A program made the position numbers and the translations under genes. 64,000 nt of DNA from Conexibacter sp. S30A1 (lineage in GTDB: Bacteria; Actinomycetota; Thermoleophilia; Solirubrobacterales; Solirubrobacteraceae), in the NCBI RefSeq assembly GCF_023330665.1, contig NZ_CP097127.1, positions 1,302,001 to 1,366,000 on the forward strand, written 5' to 3'. The first letter of the stretch is position 1; each line of letters begins with the position of its first letter. Below the pieces are notes generated by a model. That model searched no databases and was not told where the DNA came from. It saw only the letters and a program-made list of their open reading frames with translations. This document shows positions 23,941 to 34,821 of the stretch, piece after piece.

Positions 23941-24276
23941 TCAATCCTCTGAGAACTTCCTGACGCCGCCGCTCCAGTCCAGCGCACCCCGGGAGAACCT
24001 GGCAAACGCGGCACCGCCCACGGTGGCGATGTCCCACGCCTCGGGCGTGTCCGGTGCGGCTGCGTGCGCGGCCTGGAAACACCAATCGGTCCCCTCCGAC
24101 AGGTAGTACTCAGCGATCTCCGCGGTCGTGACGGTGACACCAAGCCGCCGCCGCAGCTCGGCAACCAGCACGTCCACCACCGACTCCAGCTTCCGGCGCA
24201 GCTCCGGCTCGGCCGCGTCGACACGCTGCTGGCCATCACGCCAGAGCGTCATCAGCAGATCGAAGTCAGCCGCCAA
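23941..24276 (-). CDS. Conserved-looking protein of unknown function downstream of ftsB
   Basis: About 111 residues if TTG 24276 is the start (ATG 24252 would remove 8). The chain LAADFDLLMTLWRDGQQRV, then VVDVLVAELRRRLG and YYLSEGTDWCFQ followed by AWDIATVGGAAFARF is soluble and mostly helical, with a conserved-looking Trp-Cys pair. I recall similar short proteins after ftsB in related actinobacteria, but no function is known to me. It begins 10 nt after the ftsB stop, so it is co-transcribed with it. Confidence 0.6.
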   Translation of the reverse strand: MAADFDLLMTLWRDGQQRVDAAEPELRRKLESVVDVLVAELRRRLGVTVTTAEIAEYYLSEGTDWCFQAAHAAAPDTPEAWDIATVGGAAFARFSRGALDWSGGVRKFSED

Positions 24277-24286
24277 GCCGAGGCGC

Positions 24287-24661
24287 TCAGCGCCCGAGGT
24301 TGACCACGACGAACGGCCGCTCGCCGGCGGCCACCATCCCCAGGCTGCGGGCGTCACGGATGATCGTCGCCTTCTGGTACAGGGAGCGCTCCTGCGCGAG
24401 CAGTGCACTGTGCTGGCGCTGCAGGGAGACCACCAGCCTCGTCTCGGCTGCCGCCTGGGCGTGAGCGGCGACCAGCGCCAGGCCCGCCTTCAGCCCGATC
24501 CATCCGATCAGGCCGACGACCAGGATCAGCACAATCCGGAACTTGCGGTCCCAGCCAACCCGCGACCTGGGGAGCCGGCCCGTGACCGCGCGCGGCCTGC
24601 TGTGCGGCAGCGGTGCGGTGTGAGCGTCACGCCTGGCGGTTGTCTGGGCTCTGGGCGGCAT
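24287..24661 (-). CDS. ftsB: FtsB/DivIC-type septum formation initiator
   Basis: A 124-residue bitopic membrane protein of the divisome. A basic cytoplasmic N-terminus of about 40 residues precedes one membrane helix (FRIVLILVVGLIGWIGL) and then a coiled coil (TRLVVSLQRQHSALLAQERSL) ending in IIRDARSLGMVAAGERPFV, the classical C-terminal Arg-x-x-Gly-x-x-x-x-x-Glu pattern of the family. It lies downstream of eno, as in many actinobacteria. It should form a complex with FtsL and FtsQ. Confidence 0.85.
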   Translation of the reverse strand: MPPRAQTTARRDAHTAPLPHSRPRAVTGRLPRSRVGWDRKFRIVLILVVGLIGWIGLKAGLALVAAHAQAAAETRLVVSLQRQHSALLAQERSLYQKATIIRDARSLGMVAAGERPFVVVNLGR

Positions 24662-24754
24662 CCCTGAGCTTCGTCTTTCGCCACCGACGGTCAGCTTCCT
24701 GCCTGCCCCGTGCCGTGGTCGCTACGTCCCGCCGCCGGCGGCGGCGCGTGTGCT

Positions 24755-26890
<2,136 letters not shown>

Positions 26891-26891
<1 letters not shown>

Positions 26892-28144
26892 TAGCCCTTC
26901 TTGGACTTCTTCGTCGAGGTAGTGGTCGACGTGGACTTGGTCGCCGTCGTCGATGCCTTGGTCGCCGTCGAGCTGGTGGTCGCCGTCGAGCTGGTGGTCG
27001 GCGTCGAGCTGGTGGTCGAGGGCGCACTGGTGGTCGAGGGCACCGACGTGGTCGGAGGCGCCTTGTAGTTACTGCAGACCAGCTGCGACTCGTAAGGACT
27101 GCGGCAGGTGGTCTTTTTGAACCAGGCCTTCTTGGCGGCGTCCGCCACCGTCGTCGCGGCAGCGGTCTGCTGTGCGTTCTCGAGCGTGGTTTTGATCGTC
27201 GCCGCGACCTTGGCCAACGGCTCCTGCACCGCAGGCACGATCTTGGTGACCTGCGTGACGTAGTAGCCGAGCACACCCTTGACGGGGCCGACCAGCTTGC
27301 CCACGGGGTTGTTGAAGATCGCGTTGTTGGCCGCCACCTCGTACTCGCCCGAGGTCACACCATCCAGCAGACCACCGTTGAGCTTGCCGGTCGCGTCGGC
27401 CGAGTACTTGCGCGCTACGACCGTCCAGCTCTGGCCCGCCTTGAGCGCGTTGACCGCCGCCTGCGCCTGCGCCGCACTCTTGGTCCGCAGCAGATGCACA
27501 TCGCGGCTCTCAGGCGTGCCGTAGGAGCTCTTGTGCGCCGCGTAGTAGGCGGCGATCTGCTTTTTGGTGACCGGCTTCTCAGCGGCCTTGAGCAGTTTCA
27601 GGTAGTAGGTCTCGACCGTGTACTGAAAGAGCAGGTCCTGGCGGGTCTGCCCGCTTGACTTCAGGTAGCTTGCGAAGACCTTATTGGTGGGCCACTGCTT
27701 CTTGACGTAGGCGTCAAAGTCCTTGAGCAGCTTCGGCGCCTTGAGGCCGAGCTTGTGCGCCTGAGCCTGGTACCAGTAGCCCTCGAGCAGGAACTGCAGC
27801 ACCTGGGAGGTGTCGCTGGTGAACACCTCCTTGCAGTAGCCCAGCAGTGTGCTGTGAGTCGCGCTGTGCAGCGACGCGACACCGGTATGAAGGTTGTTGA
27901 TGCAGCTCGAGTAGTTGTTGGGGTCGCTCGAGACGATCACCGGGGCGCTCACACCCTGGGCCGCCTCCTGTGAGACGACGTCCTTGGCGGCCACGTACAT
28001 CCAGTGCTTGTAGGCCGGCAGCGTGATCGGGTTACCGGCCATCTCCGCGACCGCGCTCGACGGGACTGAGCTGCCACAGCCAGCCACCGCGCCCGCCAGT
28101 ACAAAAAATGCGGCACCGGCCGCGAGCTTCCTGGAGATCAGCAT
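26891..28144 (-). CDS. SurA/PrsA-like peptidyl-prolyl isomerase lipoprotein
   Basis: A surface foldase of 417 residues. A lipoprotein signal ends in VLAGAVAGCGSS, so the Cys is lipidated. The N-terminal part matches SurA N-domain helices (AYYAAHKSSYGTPESRDV), followed by a parvulin domain (HLLRTKSAAQAQAAVNALK...ARKYSADATGKLNGG...VTSGEYEVAANNAIF...GPVKGVLGYYVTQV), lacking some catalytic positions, so isomerase activity is uncertain. The tail is a Thr/Ser/Lys low-complexity stretch. A TACCAT box lies 8 nt before the ATG. It overlaps mazG by 1 nt. Confidence 0.8.
26961..27050 (-). repeat. 18-bp degenerate tandem repeat in the foldase tail
   Basis: Five 18-bp units based on GTCGCCGTCGAGCTGGTG; the first three are nearly identical. 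It encodes the TTSSTA-type repeats of the secreted C-terminus. Confidence 0.75.
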
Positions 28145-28249
28145 CCGCGCCGATGGTAGCGGCAGGCCGGGAAAGCGGCGGCGCGCCGGACGATCTTCCT
28201 TAGAAGCTTCTTCAGCAGGGCTGTCGGCGGTGCCTGCAGGCGCTCCGGT

Positions 28250-31200
28250 TCAGGCCGCCGCCGGCTCGCCGACGTCGGCGACGATGACCGAGAGCAGCGC
28301 ATCGGCGGCACGCACCACCGCCTCGAGCTGGGCGTGTGGCTCACCGGTTACGCGCATCGACAGCTGGGAGCGCCCGGACTCGTAGATCGCCTCCGGCAGC
28401 TGCGCGCGCAGCGCCCGCACACGCGCCGAGTCGAGCTCGATCGGGGTGACGGCCAGACGACCGCCCTTGAACGAGACGGCGGTGGCCCCCGCCTGCCCGA
28501 GCTTGATCCTGGCGGTCTGCAGCACAAGCAGGTTCTCAAGCGGCTCGGGCAGCTCGCCGAAACGATCGATCAGCTCTTCGCGCAGCAGGCCGATCTCCGC
28601 CACCTCACGGGCCGCGGCGATGCGGCGGTGCACGTCCACCTTGGCCTGCTCGTAGGGGATGTAGTCGGCCGGCACGTAGGCGTCGACCGAGACCTCGAGC
28701 CGTACCGGCTCCCACTCCGGCTCCTGCCCCTCCGCCCCTGACTCGGCGGCGAGCGCCGAGACAGCCTCGTCGAGCATCTGCATGTAAAGCTCGAAGCCGA
28801 GGGCGGCCACATGCCCGGACTGCTCCTCGCCGAGCAGGTTGCCGGCGCCCCGGATCTCCAAATCGCGCATCGCCACCTTGAAACCGGCCCCCAGCTCGCT
28901 GTAGTCGCTGAGCGCCGCCAGGCGCTGGGCGGCCTCCGCTGTCAGTGCCGCCGAGGATGGATAGAGCAGGTAGGCGTAGGCGCGCTCACGCGAACGCCCG
29001 ACACGGCCACGGATCTGGTAGAGCTGCGAGAGGCCGAAGGTGTCGGCGCGCTCGACGACCAGCGTGTTGGCCTGGGGGATGTCGATCCCTGACTCGATGA
29101 TCGAGGTGGCCACCAGCACGTCGGCGTCACCGCGCAGAAACGACAGCATGCGGCGCTCGAGCTCCGCGTCCTCCAGCTGGCCGTGCGCAACCGCAAAGCG
29201 CATCCCTGGAACCAGGCCGCGCAGGCGCTCAGCCGTCTCGTCGATCGACTCGACGCGATTGTGCAGGAAGAACGCCTGCCCGCCACGCGCGTGCTCACGC
29301 TCGAGCGCCGCCCTGACGAGCTCCTCGTCGTACTCGCCGACATAGGTCTTCACCGGCCGCCGGCCCTCCGGGGCGGTCTCGATCACACTGATGTCGCGGA
29401 TCCCGGCCAGCGACATCTGCAGGGTGCGGGGGATCGGCGTGGCGCTCATCGCCAGCACGTCCACCTTCAGCTTGAGCGACTTGAGCAGCTCCTTCTGCTT
29501 GACGCCGAAGCGCTGCTCCTCGTCGATGATCAGCAGGCCGAGGTCCTTGGCCCGCACGTCCCGTGAGAGCAGCCGGTGGGTTCCGATGAGGATGTCCACC
29601 TGGCCGCGCGCAAAGGCCGCGATCGCCTCCTTCTGCTCGCTCGCCGGTCGGAAGCGGGAGACGTGCTCGATCTTCACCGGATAGTCCTTCAGGCGTTCGG
29701 CGAAGGTGCCGTAGTGCTGCTGCGCGAGGATCGTCGTCGGCACCAGCACCATCACCTGCTTGCCGTCCTGCACGGCCTTGAAGGCCGCCCGCAGGGCAAC
29801 CTCCGTCTTGCCGTAGCCGACATCGCCACAGATCAGGCGATCCATCGGGCGCGGCGCCTCCATGTCAGCCTTGACGAAGTCGATCGCGTCGCGCTGGTCG
29901 GGGGTTTCGCTGTAGGGGAAGGCGGCCTCGAACTCGATCTGCCACTCACCGTCAGGCGGGAAGGCGTGACCCTGGCGGCGCCTGCGCTCGGCGTAGAGGT
30001 TCAAAAGCTCGCCGGCCATCTCCCGGGCGGCACGCCGCGCCCGCGCCTTGACCGTGTCCCAGCGCGTGCCGCCGAGCTTGGAGAGCGCCGGCCCGTGCTC
30101 GCCCCCACCGCCGACGTAGCGGCTGATCTTGGCGAGCTGCTCGACCGGCATGAAGACGCGGTCGGTGCCGGCGAACTCCAGGTTCAGGTAGTCGCGCGTG
30201 ATCCCGGCGACCGTCTTGGTGTCAAAGCCGGCAAAGCGCGCCACCCCATGGTCCTCGTGCACGACGATGTCGCCCGTGCGCAGGTCCGCGAACGAGCGCA
30301 GCGCGCCACGGCGACCGAGGCGAGCGGGAGCGTCGGCACCGCCGGTCGCCCGGCGCCGGCGGAACAGTCGCTGCTCCGGGATCACCGCCAGGTGGAACTG
30401 CGGCGCGATGAAGCCATCGCGCAGCCGCGCGTGGGCGAAGCTCAGTTGGCCTGAGCCTGCCGCTCCCGCCGGTGGTCCAGCGGGACCACCGGCGGTGCGT
30501 TCGCCGTCCAGCCAGGCGACCCTCAGGCGGCCGAGGTTGTAGGCGGCGCGCTCCCCCTCGCCGCGCACCGCAAAGGTGACGACCGTGCGGTAGCCGGAGC
30601 GGGTCAGCTTCTCGAGCTCGGGCTCGGCTTCACGGATGCCGCGCGCGCCGACGTCGGCCGCCTGGCTGCGGAACTGGTAGCGCTGATCCTGGTCGATCGA
30701 GGAGAGGCGGATGTGGGCACGGGCCTCGAGCTCGTCGGTGATCGCCTCGGGCGCGAGGTACAGGTGGTGTGCCTCCTGGTCGTGGAAGGCGACGGTCACA
30801 TCCTGCCAGTGGTCCGCCAGCGCCGGCGCGAGCTCCTCCTCGGCGGCCAACAGCACGCTGGTGCGCGCGTCGATCAGCTCGAGCAGGCTGCGGAAGTCCT
30901 CGACCGGCAAAAGCTCGGTGATGTCGGGCCGGCTGTCCTCACCCTCGGCGGCCGCCAACTCGGCCAGCTCCCGGTACTCGGCGGCCAGCTCCGCGGCCGG
31001 CGCCACCTCCACCTCGTCGGCGTCACCGAGCGAGCGCTGCGTGAACGTCGAGAACCAGCTCAGCCGCTCGATCTCATCACCGAAGAGCTCGACGCGGGCG
31101 GCGCGGTCCTCGGTCGCGGGAAAGAGGTCGAGGATGCCGCCGCGGATCGCAAACTGACCGCGGTCCTCCACCTGGTCGACCCGCTCGTAGCCGGCCGCGA

Positions 31201-31690
31201 CCAGGTCGGCCTGCGTCTCGCTGAGATCGATCAGCTCGCCGCGCCGGAGCGTGAAGCCGTGAGGTCGCAGCGAGGGGTCGGGCACCTTCTCCGACAGCGC
31301 CACGGCGCTCACCACCACGACCGGCGCACCGACGGCGTGCCGGTCCGACTCGGGGGCGAGCAGCGCATCCAGGGCCGCGATGCGCTGGCCGGTCAGGTGC
31401 GCGGGCGGCGCGAGATGCGACTCGTAGGTGACCCCGCGGCTCGGGTAGTGGCGCACGCGCCGTGGCGCGAGCCACGCCCGCAGGCTTGAGGCCAGCTCGC
31501 GCGCGTGGCGGTCATCGCCGGCCACCACGATCGCAGGCCGCGCCGGCTCACGGTCAAGCAGCGCGGCGATCAGGAACGGGCGCAGCGACTGCGACACGAA
31601 GGCACGGCCGCCGTCGGCGTGCAGTCGGCCGGTCTGCGGGTCCTCATCGGCGTGGCGGAGCAGGCTGCGGAGCATCGCTACCTCACTCAC
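28250..31690 (-). CDS. mfd: Mfd transcription-repair coupling factor
   Basis: Removes stalled RNA polymerase at DNA lesions and recruits UvrA. At 1146 residues it is full length: an N-terminal UvrB-like region, the RNA-polymerase interacting domain near residue 481 (GDIVVHEDHGVARFAGFD), the helicase Walker A GDVGYGKTEVALRAAF (near 620), LLIIDEEQRFGVKQKE (near 723), motif III SATPIPRTLQMSL, and motif VI QIRGRVGRSRERAYAYLL. A Gly/Pro/Ala insert of about 15 residues around position 405 (TAGGPAGPPAGAAGSG) is encoded by a palindrome. The start overlaps pth by 4 nt. Confidence 0.96.
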   Translation of the reverse strand: MSEVAMLRSLLRHADEDPQTGRLHADGGRAFVSQSLRPFLIAALLDREPARPAIVVAGDDRHARELASSLRAWLAPRRVRHYPSRGVTYESHLAPPAHLTGQRIAALDALLAPESDRHAVGAPVVVVSAVALSEKVPDPSLRPHGFTLRRGELIDLSETQADLVAAGYERVDQVEDRGQFAIRGGILDLFPATEDRAARVELFGDEIERLSWFSTFTQRSLGDADEVEVAPAAELAAEYRELAELAAAEGEDSRPDITELLPVEDFRSLLELIDARTSVLLAAEEELAPALADHWQDVTVAFHDQEAHHLYLAPEAITDELEARAHIRLSSIDQDQRYQFRSQAADVGARGIREAEPELEKLTRSGYRTVVTFAVRGEGERAAYNLGRLRVAWLDGERTAGGPAGPPAGAAGSGQLSFAHARLRDGFIAPQFHLAVIPEQRLFRRRRATGGADAPARLGRRGALRSFADLRTGDIVVHEDHGVARFAGFDTKTVAGITRDYLNLEFAGTDRVFMPVEQLAKISRYVGGGGEHGPALSKLGGTRWDTVKARARRAAREMAGELLNLYAERRRRQGHAFPPDGEWQIEFEAAFPYSETPDQRDAIDFVKADMEAPRPMDRLICGDVGYGKTEVALRAAFKAVQDGKQVMVLVPTTILAQQHYGTFAERLKDYPVKIEHVSRFRPASEQKEAIAAFARGQVDILIGTHRLLSRDVRAKDLGLLIIDEEQRFGVKQKELLKSLKLKVDVLAMSATPIPRTLQMSLAGIRDISVIETAPEGRRPVKTYVGEYDEELVRAALEREHARGGQAFFLHNRVESIDETAERLRGLVPGMRFAVAHGQLEDAELERRMLSFLRGDADVLVATSIIESGIDIPQANTLVVERADTFGLSQLYQIRGRVGRSRERAYAYLLYPSSAALTAEAAQRLAALSDYSELGAGFKVAMRDLEIRGAGNLLGEEQSGHVAALGFELYMQMLDEAVSALAAESGAEGQEPEWEPVRLEVSVDAYVPADYIPYEQAKVDVHRRIAAAREVAEIGLLREELIDRFGELPEPLENLLVLQTARIKLGQAGATAVSFKGGRLAVTPIELDSARVRALRAQLPEAIYESGRSQLSMRVTGEPHAQLEAVVRAADALLSVIVADVGEPAAA
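30468..30495. repeat. Palindrome inside mfd sharing its core with the ppx terminator
   Basis: A 12-bp perfect stem (30468-30479 with 30484-30495) and a 4-nt loop AGCG lie in frame within mfd and encode the GGPAGPPAG insert. Its centre GGTCC-AGCG-GGACC is identical to the centre of the hairpin at 7490-7521 read on the other strand. Confidence 0.55.
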
Positions 31691-32304
31691 TTAAGCAGCT
31701 TGGGCAGCTCCGCGGCGAGCAGCTCTTCAACCGCGGCCGTGGCGGCGACGACCAGCGCCTGGACCTCATCCCTTGGCTGCCTGAAGCGGCCGAGGACGTA
31801 GGCGGCGACCAGCTCCGGGTCGGTGCTCGGCGGACGGCCGACGCCGATCCGCACCCGCTGGAATTCAGCTGTACCTAGCGCGGCTTTCACCGACTTCAGG
31901 CCGTTGTGACCGGCCAGTCCCCCGCCAAGCCTGGTGCGAATCTCGGCAAACGGCAGGTCGATCTCATCGTGCACCACGATCACTCGCTGTGCGGGTACGT
32001 GCAGCGCGCCACTGGCGGGGCCGACCGACCTGCCGGCCTCGTTCATGAAGGTCTGCGGCTCGAGCAGCGCGACACGCGCCCGCAACGGCATGCCGGTCTG
32101 CGGGTCGTGGCCCACGATCGCGGAGCCCTGGCTGATCAGCCCACGGTACTTGGTAGTCGGCTTGCCGAGCCCCCACCGCACCCGCAACGATGCGGCCACC
32201 ATGAAGCCGATGTTGTGTGGCGTCCAGTCATAGGCCGGTCCGGGATTGCCCAGGCCGACCAGCAGCCAGTCGACGGGAGCGCTGCGGCTTGGCGCCGGCG
32301 GCAT
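31687..32304 (-). CDS. pth: Peptidyl-tRNA hydrolase
   Basis: Releases peptides from tRNAs that drop off the ribosome. The order is canonical in 205 residues: LLVGLGNPGPAYDWTPHNIGF with the catalytic His, QTFMNEAGRSVG, VVHDEIDLPFAEIRTRLGGGLAGHNGLKS with Asp, and VRIGVGRP. The first dozen residues are an extension, and ATG at 32304 is consistent with the spacing from rplY (15 nt). The stop overlaps the mfd start (ATGA). The gene order rplY-pth-mfd is common. Confidence 0.94.
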   Translation of the reverse strand: MPPAPSRSAPVDWLLVGLGNPGPAYDWTPHNIGFMVAASLRVRWGLGKPTTKYRGLISQGSAIVGHDPQTGMPLRARVALLEPQTFMNEAGRSVGPASGALHVPAQRVIVVHDEIDLPFAEIRTRLGGGLAGHNGLKSVKAALGTAEFQRVRIGVGRPPSTDPELVAAYVLGRFRQPRDEVQALVVAATAAVEELLAAELPKLLK

Positions 32305-32319
32305 CCGCGGCCGGCTTGG

Positions 32320-32994
32320 CTATTGGTTGCGCTCGGCGCTGTCGGAGGCGTGAGCGTCGTCTTCCACGCCTGCGACCTCCTCGCCGATCACCTCGGTCTC
32401 GAGTTCGACCACACCAGAGGCCTCCGAGGCCACCATTCCACGCGAGGTGCGCATCGTCGCGATCACGAGTTCCGGGTCGCCGATGATCGTCGTGCCCGCA
32501 GGCGCCTGGATCTCGCCGAGTGTGACACTGGCGCCGACCTTCAGGCCCGCGACGCTGTGCTGGATAACGTCGGGGATCGATGTCGGGACGGCCTCCACCA
32601 CGAGCTCGCGCACGGTGTTTTCGAGGATCCCGCCGACCTTGACGTCGGAGTCCTCGACATCAAGGAGCTCGAGTGGCACAGGCTGCTGAATCGGCTTGGC
32701 GAGGTCCACACGCAGCAGGTCGACGTGCATGGTCTCCCCGCTGACGGGGTGGCGGGCGCGTTCCTTGAGCACCACCGGCTCGGGCTTTTCGCCGTCGAGC
32801 GACAGGTCGATGACGGCGCCGGTGCTGGCGAGCGCGTTGCGCAGCGTGCGAGCTTCGATCTGGAAGGAGACCGGGTCCTTACCACCGCCGTATACGGTGC
32901 CGGGAACCTGGCCCTCACGACGGAGGCGGCGCGCCCCGCGCGAACCGTTTGGCTCGCGTCTTGAGGCGGAGAGGCTTGTGGTCTTTTCTGACAT
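32320..32994 (-). CDS. rplY: Ribosomal protein bL25, general stress (Ctc/TL5) type
   Basis: Binds 5S rRNA in the 50S subunit. The 224 residues form the two-domain Ctc type: the 5S-binding N-terminal domain with RRLRREGQVPGTVYGGG and HPVSGETMHVDLLRVD, then the beta domain with VPLELLDVEDSDVKVGG and the acidic tail. TACCAT lies 10 nt before ATG with no Shine-Dalgarno, so the mRNA may be almost leaderless. It begins the rplY-pth-mfd unit and is divergent from a small membrane protein gene. Confidence 0.93.
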   Translation of the reverse strand: MSEKTTSLSASRREPNGSRGARRLRREGQVPGTVYGGGKDPVSFQIEARTLRNALASTGAVIDLSLDGEKPEPVVLKERARHPVSGETMHVDLLRVDLAKPIQQPVPLELLDVEDSDVKVGGILENTVRELVVEAVPTSIPDVIQHSVAGLKVGASVTLGEIQAPAGTTIIGDPELVIATMRTSRGMVASEASGVVELETEVIGEEVAGVEDDAHASDSAERNQ

Positions 32995-33073
32995 AGGTCA
33001 AGCGATGGTAGCGAGCGCTGTCAGTTCGCGAACTTCCCCCAGCTCAGCTATGCGCGCGCTGTACTCTGTAGCA

Positions 33074-33400
33074 ATGACGGCGTTCCAGGTGATGCTGTTT
33101 CTCGTCGGCGTGCACATCTTCGGATTCGCGGCGATCGGCATCCTGCTGCTGCCGGCATTGCGCGAGTCTCCGCCCGAGCAGGATGAGGATGGCGACGGCT
33201 CGGATGACGGCTGGGGCAACCTGCCGAACGTCAAACCCGACCCGAGCCGGTGGCCGGGCGGAGGCATCCCCCTGCCGGACGCCGACCAGTCCGGCGTGCG
33301 CCTGCGTGAACCGGGCCGCGTTGCCGACCGGCTCGGCGCCCCGGAGCGGCGCCCATCGCACGAGCCCGCGCCGCGTAAGCCTGTCCGCTCGGACCGCTGA
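33074..33400 (+). CDS. Small single-pass membrane protein with Pro-rich tail
   Basis: 108 residues from ATG 33074. Residues 3-28 (AFQVMLFLVGVHIFGFAAIGILLLP) form one membrane helix; an acidic cluster (EQDEDGDGSDDGW) and a Pro/Arg-rich, disordered tail follow. The family is not recognised. TACTCT lies 6 nt before the start with no ribosome site. It is divergent from rplY. Confidence 0.6.
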   Translation: MTAFQVMLFLVGVHIFGFAAIGILLLPALRESPPEQDEDGDGSDDGWGNLPNVKPDPSRWPGGGIPLPDADQSGVRLREPGRVADRLGAPERRPSHEPAPRKPVRSDR

Positions 33401-33421
33401 GGACCAGGCGAGCGCGCCGGC

Positions 33422-34129
33422 TCAGGCGGCGTCGCTCAACTCGAGAAAGCGCTCGACCGACGCTTCCTGATGTGCGATCTGCTCGGCCAGGTCGTGGGCA
33501 TGACGGGCCGCACGCTCCATGAAGTCGATCACGCAGCCCTCCGGATCTTCGGCCAGCGGATAGACCCGCGCCAGCTCCTGCTGGATGCAGGCGATGCCCA
33601 CCGGCGGCTGGCCCTCCGCGAGCGTCCGGGCGCTGCACACCGGTGTGACGAGCACCTGCGACTCCGTGGCCAGCAGCGCCGTCGGCAGCAGCCGCGGCAG
33701 CGGCGCACGCACCGGCACGCTCGCCGACGTGCTGATCACCACGTTGCCGAGCAGCTCAACTAGCGCCTCGCGCCAGAGCTCGAGCATCAGATCGGCGCTC
33801 AGCACCGTGTCGCGCAGGGTTCGGGCCTGCTGGGCGTAGAGTCGCTCCGCGTCGGCCCGGTCGGCCGCATCCGCGAGATCCAGATCGCAGGGCACACGCA
33901 GGAGCTCACCGGGCGAGACGGTCGCACCCGCGCCACGGCTCCCAGGCGTCAGATAGGTCTGAAGTGTCCCCAGATCGCGTCGCGCGTAGAAGATCACCGT
34001 GACCGCGTCGCTGACGGGCAGGCCGTCGATGCGCAGCGACACGCTGACCGCCGAGTCAGCGTCGAGCAGAGCGCGCCTGAGCAGGTCCTCCGCGTCGCCG
34101 TCCTGATACTCGCTTGCCTCTTCCTGCAT
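33422..34129 (-). CDS. Unknown cytoplasmic protein of 235 residues
   Basis: I do not recognise the family. The sequence starts with an acidic region (MQEEASEYQDGDAEDLL), then contains a strand-rich part (SVSLRIDGLPVSDAVTVIFYARR), a long helical section and a C-terminal helix (FMERAARHAHDLAEQIAHQE). No signal peptide, membrane segment or metal motif is seen; there are three Cys (CDLDLAD, VCSARTL and ACIQQEL) plus one in EGCVIDF. AGGTGAGA lies near the ATG as ribosome site. It converges with the membrane-protein gene before it. Confidence 0.6.
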   Translation of the reverse strand: MQEEASEYQDGDAEDLLRRALLDADSAVSVSLRIDGLPVSDAVTVIFYARRDLGTLQTYLTPGSRGAGATVSPGELLRVPCDLDLADAADRADAERLYAQQARTLRDTVLSADLMLELWREALVELLGNVVISTSASVPVRAPLPRLLPTALLATESQVLVTPVCSARTLAEGQPPVGIACIQQELARVYPLAEDPEGCVIDFMERAARHAHDLAEQIAHQEASVERFLELSDAA

Positions 34130-34263
34130 GTCTCACCTCCAAGCAGCCAACGGTGGGATATGCGTAACCATTTATGCACATTTCGCGGCGGCCGTGGTTA
34201 GGTCATTTATCGCCTCCTGTTAGCTGTCGGTTGAGGCTCGCGTGTCGGGTAGTCTCAGTTGCG

Positions 34264-34551
34264 ATGAAGCGCTTGGCCTACCTGCCGTTCTCGGTCGCAG
34301 CTGGTGCGATTGGCTCGTTTGCCGGCAGGCGAGCGTTCCGAGCCGTCTGGGAGCGGATCTCCGGTCAAGCCGGCCCACCGTCCCCGAGCACTCCTGAGCT
34401 GCCCCTCGCGCGGGTCGCGCTCGCCGCGGCCCTCGAGGCTGCGACGCTCGCCGCCGGTGCCGCCGTGGCCAGGCAGCTGGCGGCGCGCGTCTTTCACCGC
34501 CTGTTCGGCGCCTGGCCCGTCGGCTCGCGCGCCTCAGACCCGCGCGCCTGA
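34264..34551 (+). CDS. DUF4235-like membrane protein
   Basis: 95 residues. The start LAYLPFSVAAGAIGSFAGRRAFRAVW and the later ARVALAAALEAATLAAGAAVARQLAARVF look like the two hydrophobic helices of DUF4235, a small integral membrane family widespread in actinobacteria, with the usual pairs of Arg-rich turns. The function is unknown. TAGTCT lies 8 nt before the ATG with no Shine-Dalgarno. The gene is isolated. Confidence 0.65.
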   Translation: MKRLAYLPFSVAAGAIGSFAGRRAFRAVWERISGQAGPPSPSTPELPLARVALAAALEAATLAAGAAVARQLAARVFHRLFGAWPVGSRASDPRA

Positions 34552-34583
34552 CACGCGCGCCTGACAGGCAAGCGCCGGGCGTC

Positions 34584-34748
34584 TCACTTCCAGAGCCTGC
34601 GCCAAACCCCGGCGCGGCCCAGCGCGCGACCGACGGCCACGTTCTTTGCCCGCCTGACGGCGCGTGTGGGGCTACGCAGCGAACCGATGTTGTTTGAGAT
34701 GCGGGCGGCTCTGTAGAGCTGGCTGGTGAACGACCTGCGTCTTGTCAT
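34584..34748 (-). CDS. Small basic protein of 54 residues
   Basis: A very basic peptide: SFTSQLYRAARISNNIG, then PTRAVRRAKNVAVGRALGRAG and a Trp-rich end RRLWK. Similar short proteins ending in (K)RAKN-x-x-(V/L)GR-x-L-x-RAG-(F/V)W occur in other actinobacteria and their phages, which supports it being a real gene although it is short. It may bind nucleic acid or the membrane. It converges with the DUF4235 gene. The function is unknown. Confidence 0.5.
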   Translation of the reverse strand: MTRRRSFTSQLYRAARISNNIGSLRSPTRAVRRAKNVAVGRALGRAGVWRRLWK

Positions 34749-34821
34749 CGTCGAATTGTCCGCCTCGCGCCACCGAAATGGAACCCACCAAAACATAAAA
34801 CCGTCCAACGCTCGGGTCGAA

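Noticed and set aside
24728-24745. The GC palindrome after the enolase stop as a terminator
   Set aside because: CGCCGCCGGCGGCG has no loop and no T-tract, and is common in GC-rich intergenic DNA; not strong enough to annotate.
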